From: Gammaproteobacteria bacterium
GTDB lineage: Bacteria; Pseudomonadota; Gammaproteobacteria; HyVt-429
Assembly: GCA_013152415.1 (NCBI GenBank)
Contig: JAADGI010000030.1
Location: forward strand, 1-64,000
Direction: 5' to 3'
DNA length: 64,000 bases
Below the pieces are notes generated by a model. That model saw only the letters and a program-made list of their open reading frames with translations, searched no databases and was not told the origin of the DNA. Positions 56,112-64,000 of the stretch are shown piece after piece; the first letter of the stretch is position 1; the number at the start of each line of letters is the position of its first letter. The translations under genes and the position numbers were made by a program.

Positions 56112-57566
56112 TCAATCGTCGGGCGCTTGCCAAACAAGATCAAGTTCCCGCGCCGCCTTGACTTCATCCAGGCGCCGCACCGGGGTGCTATAGGGCGCGC
56201 CTTTGATCATGTCGGCATCGGAATAGGCCTCATCGTAAATCTCTTTCATGGCCGTAACGAATCCATCCAGTTCTTCCTTGCTCTCGGTCTCGGTAGGCTC
56301 GATAAGCAGACACTCTGGCACTAACAAGGGGAAGTATGTCGTCGGCGCATGGTAACCCTTGTCCAACAATCGCTTGGCCACATCCATGGCAGTGATGCCG
56401 GTTTCGTCTTTGAGTTTTTTCAGGGTGACAATAAATTCATGGGTGGCACGACGGGTTGGATAGGCCAGCTCAAAACTCTCCTCACGCAAACGCACCATCA
56501 GGTAATTGGCATTCAAGGTGGCGAAGTCCGCCACCCGGTGCATACCCTCACGACCCAACATGCGTGCATAGACATAGGCGCGCAACAATACCCCGACATT
56601 GCCCATGTTGGCAGACAAGTGGCCAATGGTGCCGGGTAAATCCACCTCACTTAACAGGCGATACTCACCATAATGCTCGGTCACCATCGGCACCGGGATA
56701 AAGGGTGCCAGCCGTTCGCTGACACCTACCGGACCGGCACCGGGGCCACCGCCACCGTGGGGGGTGGAAAAGGTCTTGTGCAGATTCATGTGGATGACAT
56801 CGAAACCCATGTCACCGGGTTTGACCTTACCCAGGATGGCATTGAGATTGGCGCCGTCGTAATACAGCAGGCCACCGGCCTGGTGCAGCACTGTGGCGAT
56901 CTCTTGCATCTGGCGCTCAAACACACCCAGGGTCGAGGGATTGGTCAACATCAAACCGGCGGTCTGTGGGCCTACTGCCTGCCTTAACGCCTCTACATCC
57001 ACATCACCTTCGGCATCGGTGGGAATTTCTTTTACGCTATAACCACACATCACCGCAGTGGCGGGATTGGTACCATGGGCCGCATCCGGCACCAGGATTT
57101 CGGTACGTTGATCATCCCCCTGGGCCTGGTGATAGGCGCGGATCATAGCGATCCCCGCAAATTCGCCCTGAGCACCCGCTAGGGGCGCCAAAGACACCGT
57201 GTGCATGCCAGTGATCTCTTTCAATATCTCCTGCAACTCATACATGCAACTCAAAAAGGCCTGGCCGGTGCTGGCCGGGGCCAGGGGGTGGCGGCCCAGG
57301 AACGCCGGCAACATGGCCAGGGTGTTACAGGCCCGTGGGTTGTACTTCATGGTGCAGGAGCCCAGGGGGTAAAAGTGGGTGTCGATGGAAAAATTCTTTT
57401 GCGACAACTGGGTATAGTGACGTACCGCCTGCATCTCCGACACTTCGGGCAAGCCGAGTGAGCCTTCTCGCAACAATACCGCGGGAATATCGCTGACATC
57501 ACCGTCGCCGGGCTGAAACTGGGCACCGTTGTGGCGTCCGGGCTGGGATCGTTCAAAAATAAGCAT
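56112..57566 (-). CDS. gcvPB: Glycine dehydrogenase (decarboxylating), subunit 2
   Basis: A 484-residue PLP enzyme, the C-terminal half of P-protein in two-subunit form. The cofactor Lys264 lies in [16 protein letters not shown], and SCTMKYNPR near 70-79 is conserved. With GcvPA it decarboxylates glycine and moves the aminomethyl group to GcvH. It starts 18 bases after the MBL lipoprotein gene. Unusually, it is separated from gcvPA by two other genes. Confidence 0.95.
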   Translation of the reverse strand: MLIFERSQPGRHNGAQFQPGDGDVSDIPAVLLREGSLGLPEVSEMQAVRHYTQLSQKNFSIDTHFYPLGSCTMKYNPRACNTLAMLPAFLGRHPLAPASTGQAFLSCMYELQEILKEITGMHTVSLAPLAGAQGEFAGIAMIRAYHQAQGDDQRTEILVPDAAHGTNPATAVMCGYSVKEIPTDAEGDVDVEALRQAVGPQTAGLMLTNPSTLGVFERQMQEIATVLHQAGGLLYYDGANLNAILGKVKPGDMGFDVIHMNLHKTFSTPHGGGGPGAGPVGVSERLAPFIPVPMVTEHYGEYRLLSEVDLPGTIGHLSANMGNVGVLLRAYVYARMLGREGMHRVADFATLNANYLMVRLREESFELAYPTRRATHEFIVTLKKLKDETGITAMDVAKRLLDKGYHAPTTYFPLLVPECLLIEPTETESKEELDGFVTAMKEIYDEAYSDADMIKGAPYSTPVRRLDEVKAARELDLVWQAPDD

Positions 57567-57584
57567 GGCAACCTACTTTAAAAA

Positions 57585-58586
57585 TTAAAACGCTGCTTCT
57601 TCAGCTTGTGTATAGGCATGAGACACGGTGCGGCCAATCTGTTTCTCAAAGCCCGGATAAATCTCTTTATAAGCGGCCAACTGTTCCTTGATGACGGGTA
57701 ATACCTCAAAATCCGATTGCCCATCTTCAACGGCCTTGGCCACCGCGTTCCAGATAATTTCAAAATACTTGCGCTCATTGATGATGTCCTGACCGCCACC
57801 CACAGCACCGTGGCCCGGAATCATCTTAACAACATCCAACGTCTCCAACTCCTTTAGCAGTTTGATCCACTGGCCGATCTTGCCTTCAAAGGTCCCCGGG
57901 GCACGATCGGTATAGAGCACATCACCCCCAATCAAGACTTTGAGTTTGGGAAGCCAGAGCAGCAAGTCTCCTGGTGAATGACTATCGCCAGAGGGTATCA
58001 AGGTCACCTCGATGCCCCCCATCTTCCGCGTAGTACGTTCATCGACAGTTGTGGTGGGCATCAAGGCCCTGGAATCATTGCCAATGGCGCCTTCGGACAT
58101 CTGATTAAAAAGATCGACCCAATAATCCCGTTCGTTCCTGATTCTTTCCTGTACCTTGCTGCTGGTGATAACTTCGGTCTGGTCCGAGGCAATGGATGTG
58201 CCCCCTAGCCAGTGATCGCCGTGGCCGTGGGTATTGACGATCCACTTGATGGGCTTGTCGGTGACGGTGCGAATGGTATTGAGCAAAGCTGTACCGATGG
58301 TGGCGGAAGAACCGGTATCCACAACCAACACCCCATCCTCGGTCAACACGAACACACTATTGGAATTCCAACCCTTATTTTGCGGGTTGGGAAAATCCCG
58401 TGCCGGAGTAACGATGGCATACACCCCATCGGCCACCCGTTCTGCGGCCATCACGTAGTCACTCAACTTGGCCGGAGCGGATACCGCCTTGGCCTGTGCT
58501 GTGGCAGTAGTTTTGGATTCTTTATCGGCACCGTCGCAGGCCACCAGACTTATCGTGACGAGCGCAATCAACACTATTTGTTTCAT
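57585..58586 (-). CDS. MBL-fold metallohydrolase lipoprotein
   Basis: A 333-residue protein with lipobox VAC (Cys17) and a metallo-beta-lactamase domain: GVLVVDTGSS, the metal motif THGHGDHWLGGT, SGDSHSPGDLLLWLP and IPGHGAVGG. It resembles the SoxH or quinoprotein-relay type of periplasmic MBL proteins. It is anchored in a membrane facing the periplasm. Its position between tpx and gcvPB suggests shared expression with glycine cleavage, not a known pathway step. Confidence 0.85.
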   Translation of the reverse strand: MKQIVLIALVTISLVACDGADKESKTTATAQAKAVSAPAKLSDYVMAAERVADGVYAIVTPARDFPNPQNKGWNSNSVFVLTEDGVLVVDTGSSATIGTALLNTIRTVTDKPIKWIVNTHGHGDHWLGGTSIASDQTEVITSSKVQERIRNERDYWVDLFNQMSEGAIGNDSRALMPTTTVDERTTRKMGGIEVTLIPSGDSHSPGDLLLWLPKLKVLIGGDVLYTDRAPGTFEGKIGQWIKLLKELETLDVVKMIPGHGAVGGGQDIINERKYFEIIWNAVAKAVEDGQSDFEVLPVIKEQLAAYKEIYPGFEKQIGRTVSHAYTQAEEAAF

Positions 58587-58675
58587 TTATGCCTCCTGGG
58601 TAAAAACACCCACAACCCACCGCTAACAGTATGGAACTACAATCCTTTTCATCGCTTGATCAAAAAACCGACGGG

Positions 58676-59197
58676 TCAATCTGCCTTGGCCGAGTTTGGT
58701 TTCGTCGCGGCAAAGGCCAAATCATAATCGGGCTCCTGGGCGATCTCGGGCACCAATTCAGCATGTAACACCTTATTGTCTTCATCCAGCACCAGGACCG
58801 CTCGTGCAGTAATACCGGCCAAGGGCCCGTCTTCTATAAGTACCCCATAGTCTTTGGCGAAATGACGATCCCGCATCATGGATAAGGTTTGGACATTGTC
58901 GGTCTTTTCCGTATCGCAAAAACGCTTCTGGGCAAAGGGAAGATCTGCCGACACAATTAAGGCCACGATATCGTCACGCCCGGCAAAGTGTTCATTAAAA
59001 ACCTTGGTAGAGGTGGCGCAGACACCGGTATCCAGACTGGGGACGATACTGATCAATTTTTTCTTGCCCTTGTAATTGGCCAAAGACACATCATTGAGGT
59101 CACTATCGACCAAATTAAAATCGGGGGCCTCACTACCTACTTCCGGTAACTCGGCATTGGTCTTGATTGTATTGCCCTGCAAAGTAATATTGGCCAT
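58676..59197 (-). CDS. tpx: Thiol peroxidase (Tpx)
   Basis: A 173-residue 2-Cys peroxiredoxin from the ATG at 59197, with GGAGG about 6 bases upstream. Peroxidatic Cys60 is in DTGVCATS and resolving Cys94 in KRFCDTE. It reduces peroxides with thioredoxin, probably in the periplasm or cytoplasm (no signal peptide). The upstream extension to 59218 lies over the ribosome site. It lies between gcvPA and the MBL gene. Confidence 0.95.
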   Translation of the reverse strand: MANITLQGNTIKTNAELPEVGSEAPDFNLVDSDLNDVSLANYKGKKKLISIVPSLDTGVCATSTKVFNEHFAGRDDIVALIVSADLPFAQKRFCDTEKTDNVQTLSMMRDRHFAKDYGVLIEDGPLAGITARAVLVLDEDNKVLHAELVPEIAQEPDYDLAFAATKPNSAKAD

Positions 59198-59263
59198 GTG
59201 TTGCCTCCTCCAGTTCACTTACCGACATAAAAACAGCCGGACAATATGTTTGAATTTTATTGT

Positions 59264-60661
59264 TTATAAATCTACCACTTTTTGGGCACAGGGTGGATCG
59301 AGCCGTCGTTTGCTGATGATGCGCTCCATCTCCTTGGCGTAGCGTGCGATATCTTCCCCAGTACGGGTTTCGGTCGCGCACACCAGGATGGTATCACCCA
59401 GCTCAGGATAATAGCGCTTGAGACCCAAACCACCGATGATTCCCTGGGCCTCCAGGGCGCGCAGGACATCTACTGCCAGGCTGTCCAGGCGTAACACCGC
59501 TTCATGAAAATAGGGGGCATCAAACACCTGCTCCACACCCTTGATGGCACTGAGTTGACTGACCAATTCGCGGGTGTTGGCGTGGCTGCGCCGTGCCACC
59601 TCGGCCAAACCCTGGGGACCCAGCAGAGCCATATAAATGGTGGCTGCGGTCACCAACAGGCCTTGGTTGGTACAAATGTTGGAGGTGGCCTTGGAACGCC
59701 GGATATGTTGTTCTCTGGCTTGAAGGGTCAGGGTGAATCCGGGTCGGCCGTCCATATCCACAGTACGCCCGACGATGCGTCCGGGCATTTGGCGCAGCAG
59801 TTTTTGCTTGCAGCACATGAATCCAAAATAGGGCCCCCCCGATGACAGCGGCGCACCCAAGGGCTGGCCTTCACCCACAGCGATGTCAGCACCTTTTTCC
59901 CCCCACTTGCCCGGTGGTTTTAACAAGGCAAGAGAAGTGGGATTGACCAAGGCGATAACCAGCATGCCGTTGGCATGGGCCCAGTCGGTCAGCCCATCCA
60001 CATCTTCCAGGCCACCAAAAAAATTGGGTTGCGGTATCACCAGGGCAGCGGCCCCGCTGGGGTCCAGCCTTTCCAGGGCCTCCATATCGATCACACCCGC
60101 CCCCTGGTCAAACCCTATTTCCTCGATAGCAATGTCTTGATGGGTGACGACCGATTCAACCACTTGTCGGTAGACCGGATGCACCGTGGTTGGCATCAAA
60201 ATACGTCGCCTTTTTTTGTGGGCCCGCACCGCCATCAACACCGCCTCGGCAAGTCCAGAGGCACCGTCATAGAGCGAGGCATTGGCCACATCCAACCCGG
60301 TGAGACCGGTGATCATGGTCTGAAACTCATAGATCAGTTGCAAGGTGCCCTGACTGGCCTCGGCCTGATACGGGGTATAGGCGCTATAGAACTCACCCCG
60401 GGTGGTCAACTCCCACACCGCCGCCGGGATATGATGTTCATAGGCACCGGCACCGATAAAATTCACAAACCGGCCATCTTGCTCTGCCCGCTCCAACATC
60501 AGGCGATTGATCTCCATCTCACTCAAACCGTCGGCGACCTTATCGAGACCACCACAACGTAGTGCGCCAGGGATTTCATCAAACAAATCTTCAACGCAAG
60601 ACACACCGACTTTGGCGAGCATGGACTGAATGTCGGCTTCAGTGTGGGGGATGAAAGGCAT
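59264..60661 (-). CDS. gcvPA: Glycine dehydrogenase (decarboxylating), subunit 1
   Basis: A 465-residue protein, the N-terminal half of P-protein: [49 protein letters not shown]. It works with GcvPB as a heterotetramer in the glycine cleavage system. It follows gcvH by 49 bases. Confidence 0.96.
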   Translation of the reverse strand: MPFIPHTEADIQSMLAKVGVSCVEDLFDEIPGALRCGGLDKVADGLSEMEINRLMLERAEQDGRFVNFIGAGAYEHHIPAAVWELTTRGEFYSAYTPYQAEASQGTLQLIYEFQTMITGLTGLDVANASLYDGASGLAEAVLMAVRAHKKRRRILMPTTVHPVYRQVVESVVTHQDIAIEEIGFDQGAGVIDMEALERLDPSGAAALVIPQPNFFGGLEDVDGLTDWAHANGMLVIALVNPTSLALLKPPGKWGEKGADIAVGEGQPLGAPLSSGGPYFGFMCCKQKLLRQMPGRIVGRTVDMDGRPGFTLTLQAREQHIRRSKATSNICTNQGLLVTAATIYMALLGPQGLAEVARRSHANTRELVSQLSAIKGVEQVFDAPYFHEAVLRLDSLAVDVLRALEAQGIIGGLGLKRYYPELGDTILVCATETRTGEDIARYAKEMERIISKRRLDPPCAQKVVDL

Positions 60662-60710
60662 ACGGAGTATTCAGCTCGTCGAGAATCAGCAGTGGCTACG
60701 GTCAGGGATG

Positions 60711-61106
60711 CTAACCGGCATCGGAAGCGATCAGTGCCTGATAGGCATCCGCGTCCAACAAAGATTCCAGCTCTGCAGCATCATTGGGGACCATACGAAA
60801 TAACCACCCCTCACCCTGGGCATCCTGGTTCAAAATTTCAGGGGTTTCACTCAAAACTTCATTGATCTCACTCACCTCACCGCTAATGGGGGCAAAGATA
60901 TCGGAGGCGGCCTTAACCGACTCCACCACGGCGCATTCTTTCCCCACCGTCAGGCTATCACCGACCTCCGGCAAGTCGACATAGACCATATCACCCAAAA
61001 GATCCTGGGCATGTTCGGTAATACCCACCTCCACGGTGCCGTCTGAAATTTGAATCACCCACTCATGAGACCGGGTATAGCGCAAATCATTATTGGCATG
61101 GCTCAC
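60711..61106 (-). CDS. gcvH: Glycine cleavage system H protein
   Basis: A 131-residue carrier protein. The lipoyl Lys65 lies in [10 protein letters not shown], and the flanks YTRSHEWV and [20 protein letters not shown] are typical. It shuttles the aminomethyl group between P, T and L proteins. It starts 24 bases after gcvT. Confidence 0.97.
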   Translation of the reverse strand: MSHANNDLRYTRSHEWVIQISDGTVEVGITEHAQDLLGDMVYVDLPEVGDSLTVGKECAVVESVKAASDIFAPISGEVSEINEVLSETPEILNQDAQGEGWLFRMVPNDAAELESLLDADAYQALIASDAG

Positions 61107-61130
61107 AGACTTTCCTCCCTTATTGAAGGC

Positions 61131-62222
61131 TTACAAAAGACTTTTACCGTTGCGTACAAACGGTGGTTTGACAACACGTACGTCCAGGTGTTTTCCCCGC
61201 ACATCCACCTGACACAGGCTATCGATTTTCACATCCATCGTCACTCGTGCCAGGGCAATGGCGCACCCCAAACTTGGGGAAAAACTTCCGCTGGTAATCT
61301 CGCCGGCATCATTGTCATGACAGATCACTCGCTGGTGGTTACGCAATACCCCCTTACCCTGCAGCACCAAGCCCACTAACTGCTGGCCCGGTCCCGCTAT
61401 CTTTTCCTGCTCCAGGGCATCACGACCCACAAAGCGTCGTGTATCCGGTGCCCAACCGATGGTCCAGGCCAAACCCGATATCAGGGGTGAAGTCGACTCA
61501 TCCATATCGGCCCCATAAAGATTCATGCCCGCCTCCAGGCGCAAGGTATCCCGGGCCCCGAGGCCAACAGGACCGACCCCAGCCTCGGCCAACATCTTCC
61601 AGCTAAATTCAGCGGCCTTGGCAGGCAAGATAATCTCGAAACCATCTTCGCCAGTATAGCCGGTTCGACCCACAAACAATTCACCTATGGTGGTGGCCTC
61701 AAAGGGCTGCAAACCCTCTGTCTTTTGTTTCAAGCCCTCACCCAGGGCCGCATAGACCTTGGTCCTGGCATGGGGTCCCTGTACCGCAATGATCGCCAGA
61801 TCATCCCGCTCCACGATCTCCACCTCACTGGCCTGCCCGGCGGTGGCACGCATCCACTTGAGATCTTTGTCACGCGTACCCGCATTGATCACCATACGGT
61901 ACCGGTCGTCCATGCGATAAACGATCAGGTCATCAATCACCCCGCCCTGGGCGTTGAGCATACAACTGTACATGGCCCTGCCCTCGGTCTTGAGTCGACC
62001 CACATTATTGGCCAGCAATAGAGACAAGTATTCTTTGCTGCCTTCACCCTGGATATCCACCACCGCCATGTGGGATACATCGAACATACCGGCGTCGGAA
62101 CGCACCCGGTCATGCTCCCGAATTTGGGACCCGTAATGCAGGGGCATGGCCCAACCGGCAAAGTCGACGAGCTTGGCACCCATGGCCTGGTGTTGTGCGT
62201 ATAAGGGGGTTCTTTTGTTCAT
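61131..62222 (-). CDS. gcvT: Aminomethyltransferase (T protein)
   Basis: A 363-residue folate-dependent enzyme from the ATG at 62222 (AAGG upstream). Motifs: LYAQHQAMGAKLVDFAGWAM, DVSHMAVVDI, RTGYTGEDGFE. The frame opens to 62285 but that region is part of the riboswitch leader. It releases ammonia and passes methylene to tetrahydrofolate. First gene of the gcv operon. Confidence 0.96.
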   Translation of the reverse strand: MNKRTPLYAQHQAMGAKLVDFAGWAMPLHYGSQIREHDRVRSDAGMFDVSHMAVVDIQGEGSKEYLSLLLANNVGRLKTEGRAMYSCMLNAQGGVIDDLIVYRMDDRYRMVINAGTRDKDLKWMRATAGQASEVEIVERDDLAIIAVQGPHARTKVYAALGEGLKQKTEGLQPFEATTIGELFVGRTGYTGEDGFEIILPAKAAEFSWKMLAEAGVGPVGLGARDTLRLEAGMNLYGADMDESTSPLISGLAWTIGWAPDTRRFVGRDALEQEKIAGPGQQLVGLVLQGKGVLRNHQRVICHDNDAGEITSGSFSPSLGCAIALARVTMDVKIDSLCQVDVRGKHLDVRVVKPPFVRNGKSLL

Positions 62223-62257
62223 ATGACCTTTATCTGGAATGTGACGGTACATGAAAT

Positions 62258-62290
62258 AAAAAAGGGCGACGGGAAACATCCCCATCGCCC
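62258..62290 (-). terminator. Intrinsic terminator of the glycine riboswitch
   Basis: The minus-strand transcript forms GGGCGATGGG pairing with CCCGTCGCCC, followed by six T. It lies between the second glycine aptamer and the gcvT start, where an expression platform is expected. Glycine binding would prevent it from forming and turn the operon on. Confidence 0.92.
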
Positions 62291-62455
62291 CTCTGTCCGG
62301 TCACCTGAGAGCTTGGCCCCTTCGGTGGATTGGCTGCCGCCTTAACGACCCAATCACTCTCCAGAGTCGACACCTCCCTGCGGTCCTTTGGGCCTGAGCG
62401 TTTCCGGGCGGGTTGCGCCTTCGGCGTCTGTAAACAGAACTCTCCCACAGGGGCT
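62291..62455 (-). promoter_or_regulatory. Tandem glycine riboswitch
   Basis: Two glycine aptamers in series upstream of gcvT, read on the minus strand. Aptamer I (about 62375-62455) has GGGAGAG and GGAAACGCTCAGGC...AAAGGACC; aptamer II (about 62291-62374) has TCTGGAGAGTGATTGG, CACCGAAGGGGCCAAG and CTCTCAGG. These match the known consensus elements. With the terminator downstream it activates the glycine cleavage genes when glycine is plentiful. Confidence 0.95.
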
Positions 62456-62700
62456 TGGTCGAACCGGGACTATAACCCTATCGCCACCGTCAGCCAAGGG
62501 TATGCTTTGAGAGCTGATACTGACGTGCACTAATGCCGCAGAAGGCATGGATGCCGAAAGACGCTGATATTTATTTTTATAGGGAGTTTATAGGGAATTG
62601 ACAGAAAATGAGCAAGAATTCCATAGATTTATGTGAGCGGTCCATTGCCTAAAGAGCAGCAAAGGCCCCACTCACACAAGATCACATGATTATTGGATTT

Positions 62701-62970
62701 CTATTTTCTTGCCTCTAATTGCTCACCTTTTTTGTTGACCCATTTCTGAGCATCTTCTTCGCTGCCATAGTTTCTAGAACGGTGCTTCTTACCATCGGTT
62801 TCTGTAACAGTCCCTCTAAAACCACCACCTTGAACTCGAACAACTTTTCCTGAGCCTACCCCTGGAATCCCATGTTCAGAAACGATGTGTCCACCAGCAA
62901 AAACTAAACTTGGAGACTGCAACATCCCCATAATCATTATTGATAAAAAAAATAAAGTTATATGTTTCAT
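62701..62970 (-). CDS. Small secreted protein under a single glycine aptamer
   Basis: An 89-residue protein from the ATG at 62970 (GGAG upstream), with signal peptide MKHITLFFLSIMIMGMLQSP ending near VFAGG. The mature part (about 62 residues) contains GKVVRVQGGGFRGTVTETDG and RNYGSEEDAQKWVNKKGEQL. No family is recognised. The single glycine aptamer 93 bases upstream suggests glycine-dependent expression. The frame extends to 63003, but the signal supports 62970. Confidence 0.65.
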   Translation of the reverse strand: MKHITLFFLSIMIMGMLQSPSLVFAGGHIVSEHGIPGVGSGKVVRVQGGGFRGTVTETDGKKHRSRNYGSEEDAQKWVNKKGEQLEARK

Positions 62971-63062
62971 CTCAGCTCCAATGGGTTTAGGTTTGATCGC
63001 CAAACTTCAGTCGACTCGGGCTGGGCAGTATATATGATACTACCTGAACTGAGGCTGAACAC

Positions 63063-63146
63063 CTCTGTCCGTTCGCCTGAGAACTTAGCCCCTTCGGTGG
63101 ATTGATGCCCGCTGGCGCGGTTCAATCGCTCTCCAGAGTCGACACC
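63063..63146 (-). promoter_or_regulatory. Single glycine riboswitch aptamer
   Basis: The minus strand has CTCTGGAGAGCGATTGAACC, CACCGAAGGGGCTAAG and TTCTCAGGCGAACGGACAG, closely matching aptamer II of the gcvT riboswitch. No aptamer I precedes it. The flank beyond (63147-63190) matches the sequence upstream of the gcvT riboswitch, so it is a duplicated copy that lost the first aptamer. It lies upstream of the small secreted protein. No T-rich terminator is visible; a short stem GGTAGTAT/ATACTGCC lies near 63030. Confidence 0.85.
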
Positions 63147-63189
63147 CCTCGCCACCGTCGGCCAAGCCTATGAATTTAAAAGCTGATAC

Positions 63190-63396
63190 TCTCGCCAAGA
63201 CGCCAAGGGAAACGCAGTGAATGGCAGGACACAACTACAGGGATGTAGGGCTATAGCGAAACAGGAAGCCAGAGCCGAGGATCTCGATACCTCCTTAAGG
63301 GGTACATCCGGGAACGGTCATCCCGGAAAATAAGAGACACCAGACTGGCAAAACCGCTTAGGTGAATTCTTTGCGGGCTTGGCGCCTTGGCGAGAG
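63190..63396. repeat. Inverted-repeat element (CTCTCGCCAAGACGCCAAG)
   Basis: Left arm CTCTCGCCAAGACGCCAAG (63190-63208) and right arm CTTGGCGCCTTGGCGAGAG (63378-63396) enclose about 170 bp without a gene. It belongs to the same broad family as the repeats at 23881 and 55956. It separates the ABC permease 3' end from the single aptamer. Confidence 0.75.
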
Positions 63397-63418
63397 CTCA
63401 TTCAGTTGGCACTCTAAT

Positions 63419-64000
63419 TTAGCGCGATGCACTACGCCGGACAATGAGCGCCACCGGCAATAATCCAGCCAAGACCAGGGTCACCGCAGGCAATGCCGCC
63501 CGCTCCCATTCTCCCTCTGAAGTCATCTCAAAAATACGGGTTGCCAGGGTGGTCCAGCCAAAGGGTCTGAGTAGCAAGGTGGCCGGCATCTCCTTCATAA
63601 CTTCTACAAAAACCAGCAATAGGGCGCTGAGTAGACCGGTGCGCAACATGGGGATGGAAAGACGCCGCAGGATCTCCATATTGCCCGCCCCCAGGCAACG
63701 GGCCACCTGCAGGATAGACGGTTTGATGCGATCAAAGGCGCTGTCCACCGGACCGTAGGCCACCGCCATAAAACGGACCACGTAGGCCAATAACAGGGCA
63801 AAGACACTGCTGGTGAGCACCGCACCCCAGGCCTCACCCGTGAGCCATTGAACGACACTATTGATCTGCTGATCCACCCACACAAAAGACAGCATCACAC
63901 CCACGGCAAGCACCGACCCCGGCAGGGCATAACCCAGGGTAGAAATCCGCACCGCCGCCTGAGTAAGGGGATCGGGTTTGAGTCGCTGGGTATAGGACAA
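63419..64000 (-). CDS. ABC transporter permease, iron(III)-type (partial)
   Basis: The C-terminal 193 residues of a binding-protein-dependent permease with about six transmembrane helices and the EAA loop AARCLGAGNMEILRRLSIPM-like segment. The style (ISTLGYALPGSVLAVGVML, RPFGWTTLATRIFEM) fits FbpB/AfuB iron(III) or thiamine-type permeases, which have two permease domains in one chain. The 5' part lies beyond 64000. The gene ends 22 bases before the inverted repeat. Confidence 0.85.
   Translation of the reverse strand: MSYTQRLKPDPLTQAAVRISTLGYALPGSVLAVGVMLSFVWVDQQINSVVQWLTGEAWGAVLTSSVFALLLAYVVRFMAVAYGPVDSAFDRIKPSILQVARCLGAGNMEILRRLSIPMLRTGLLSALLLVFVEVMKEMPATLLLRPFGWTTLATRIFEMTSEGEWERAALPAVTLVLAGLLPVALIVRRSASR

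Noticed and set aside
59975-60562. 195-codon plus-strand frame opposite gcvPA
   Set aside because: Shadow frame opposite a certain gene.
1-64000. CRISPR arrays, rRNA and tRNA genes
   Set aside because: No regularly spaced short repeats, rRNA blocks or convincing tRNA T-loop plus cloverleaf were seen on reading; a tRNAscan run would be needed to exclude a missed tRNA.

Overview
The window looks like a chromosomal segment of a sulfur-oxidising gammaproteobacterium. The main evidence is a dissimilatory set, sat, aprB and aprA (ATP sulfurylase and both subunits of APS reductase), next to a TSUP-type anion exporter and, further along, a SulP anion transporter. Other genes are typical of free-living Gammaproteobacteria: type II secretion accessory proteins GspA/GspB, the YdbH-YnbE-YdbL envelope module, Lgt, a split glycine decarboxylase (GcvPA/GcvPB), HD-GYP and methyl-accepting proteins. 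I cannot name the species. Only part of an ABC permease is present at the right edge, and a broken transposase lies at the left edge.

Layout. 0-10.3 kb: transposase remnant, cyclic-nucleotide-binding histidine kinase, gspA-gspB, 5'-3' exonuclease, phosphodiesterase, chemoreceptor and CFA-synthase-like methyltransferase, nearly all on the minus strand. 10.5-15.9 kb: a probable minus-strand operon of a YkgJ-type cysteine-cluster protein, a Ser/Thr kinase with a cyclic-nucleotide domain, and a class III cyclase-AAA-TPR protein. 15.9-20.1 kb: sat, aprB, aprA with a strong terminator after aprA. 20.4-30.8 kb: moaD-like gene, TSUP exporter, HD-GYP protein, lgt, ydbH-ynbE-ydbL, lipoprotein and DUF255 thioredoxin-domain protein. 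30.9-34.5 kb: an overlapping two-gene unit, a secreted double-VWA protein and a secreted protein with three NTF2-like repeats. 34.6-48.8 kb: lipid kinase, aldolase/SDR fusion, RND transporter with porin-like protein, DLH-like protein, EamA and SulP transporters, with several miniature inverted-repeat elements and gene fragments. 49.0-53.9 kb: an accessory patch of decayed and intact toxin-antitoxin modules (two BrnT remnants, HicBA, a broken HigA, DUF4160/DUF2442), a Cys-rich secreted peptide and an AT-rich unknown gene. 54.0-62.5 kb: a glycine-cleavage operon (gcvT, gcvH, gcvPA, tpx, MBL lipoprotein, gcvPB, probably followed by an alpha/beta hydrolase and a PfkB kinase) headed by a tandem glycine riboswitch with an intrinsic terminator. 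62.7-64 kb: a small secreted protein preceded by a single glycine aptamer, then the ABC permease.

How parts work together. Sat and AprBA form the AMP-dependent sulfite-to-sulfate branch, with TSUP and SulP transporters as possible anion routes. The gcv genes form a glycine-inducible catabolic unit. The cyclase, the kinase with a cyclic-nucleotide domain and the cyclic-nucleotide-binding histidine kinase suggest a local second-messenger circuit. The most unusual items are the duplicated single-aptamer glycine riboswitch in front of a small secreted protein, the double-VWA/NTF2-triplet operon, the cyclase with an altered substrate-lysine position beside its possible effector kinase, and the scar zone at 40.9-44.1 kb, where a gene lost its 5' half and a duplicated 3' end of another gene is found.
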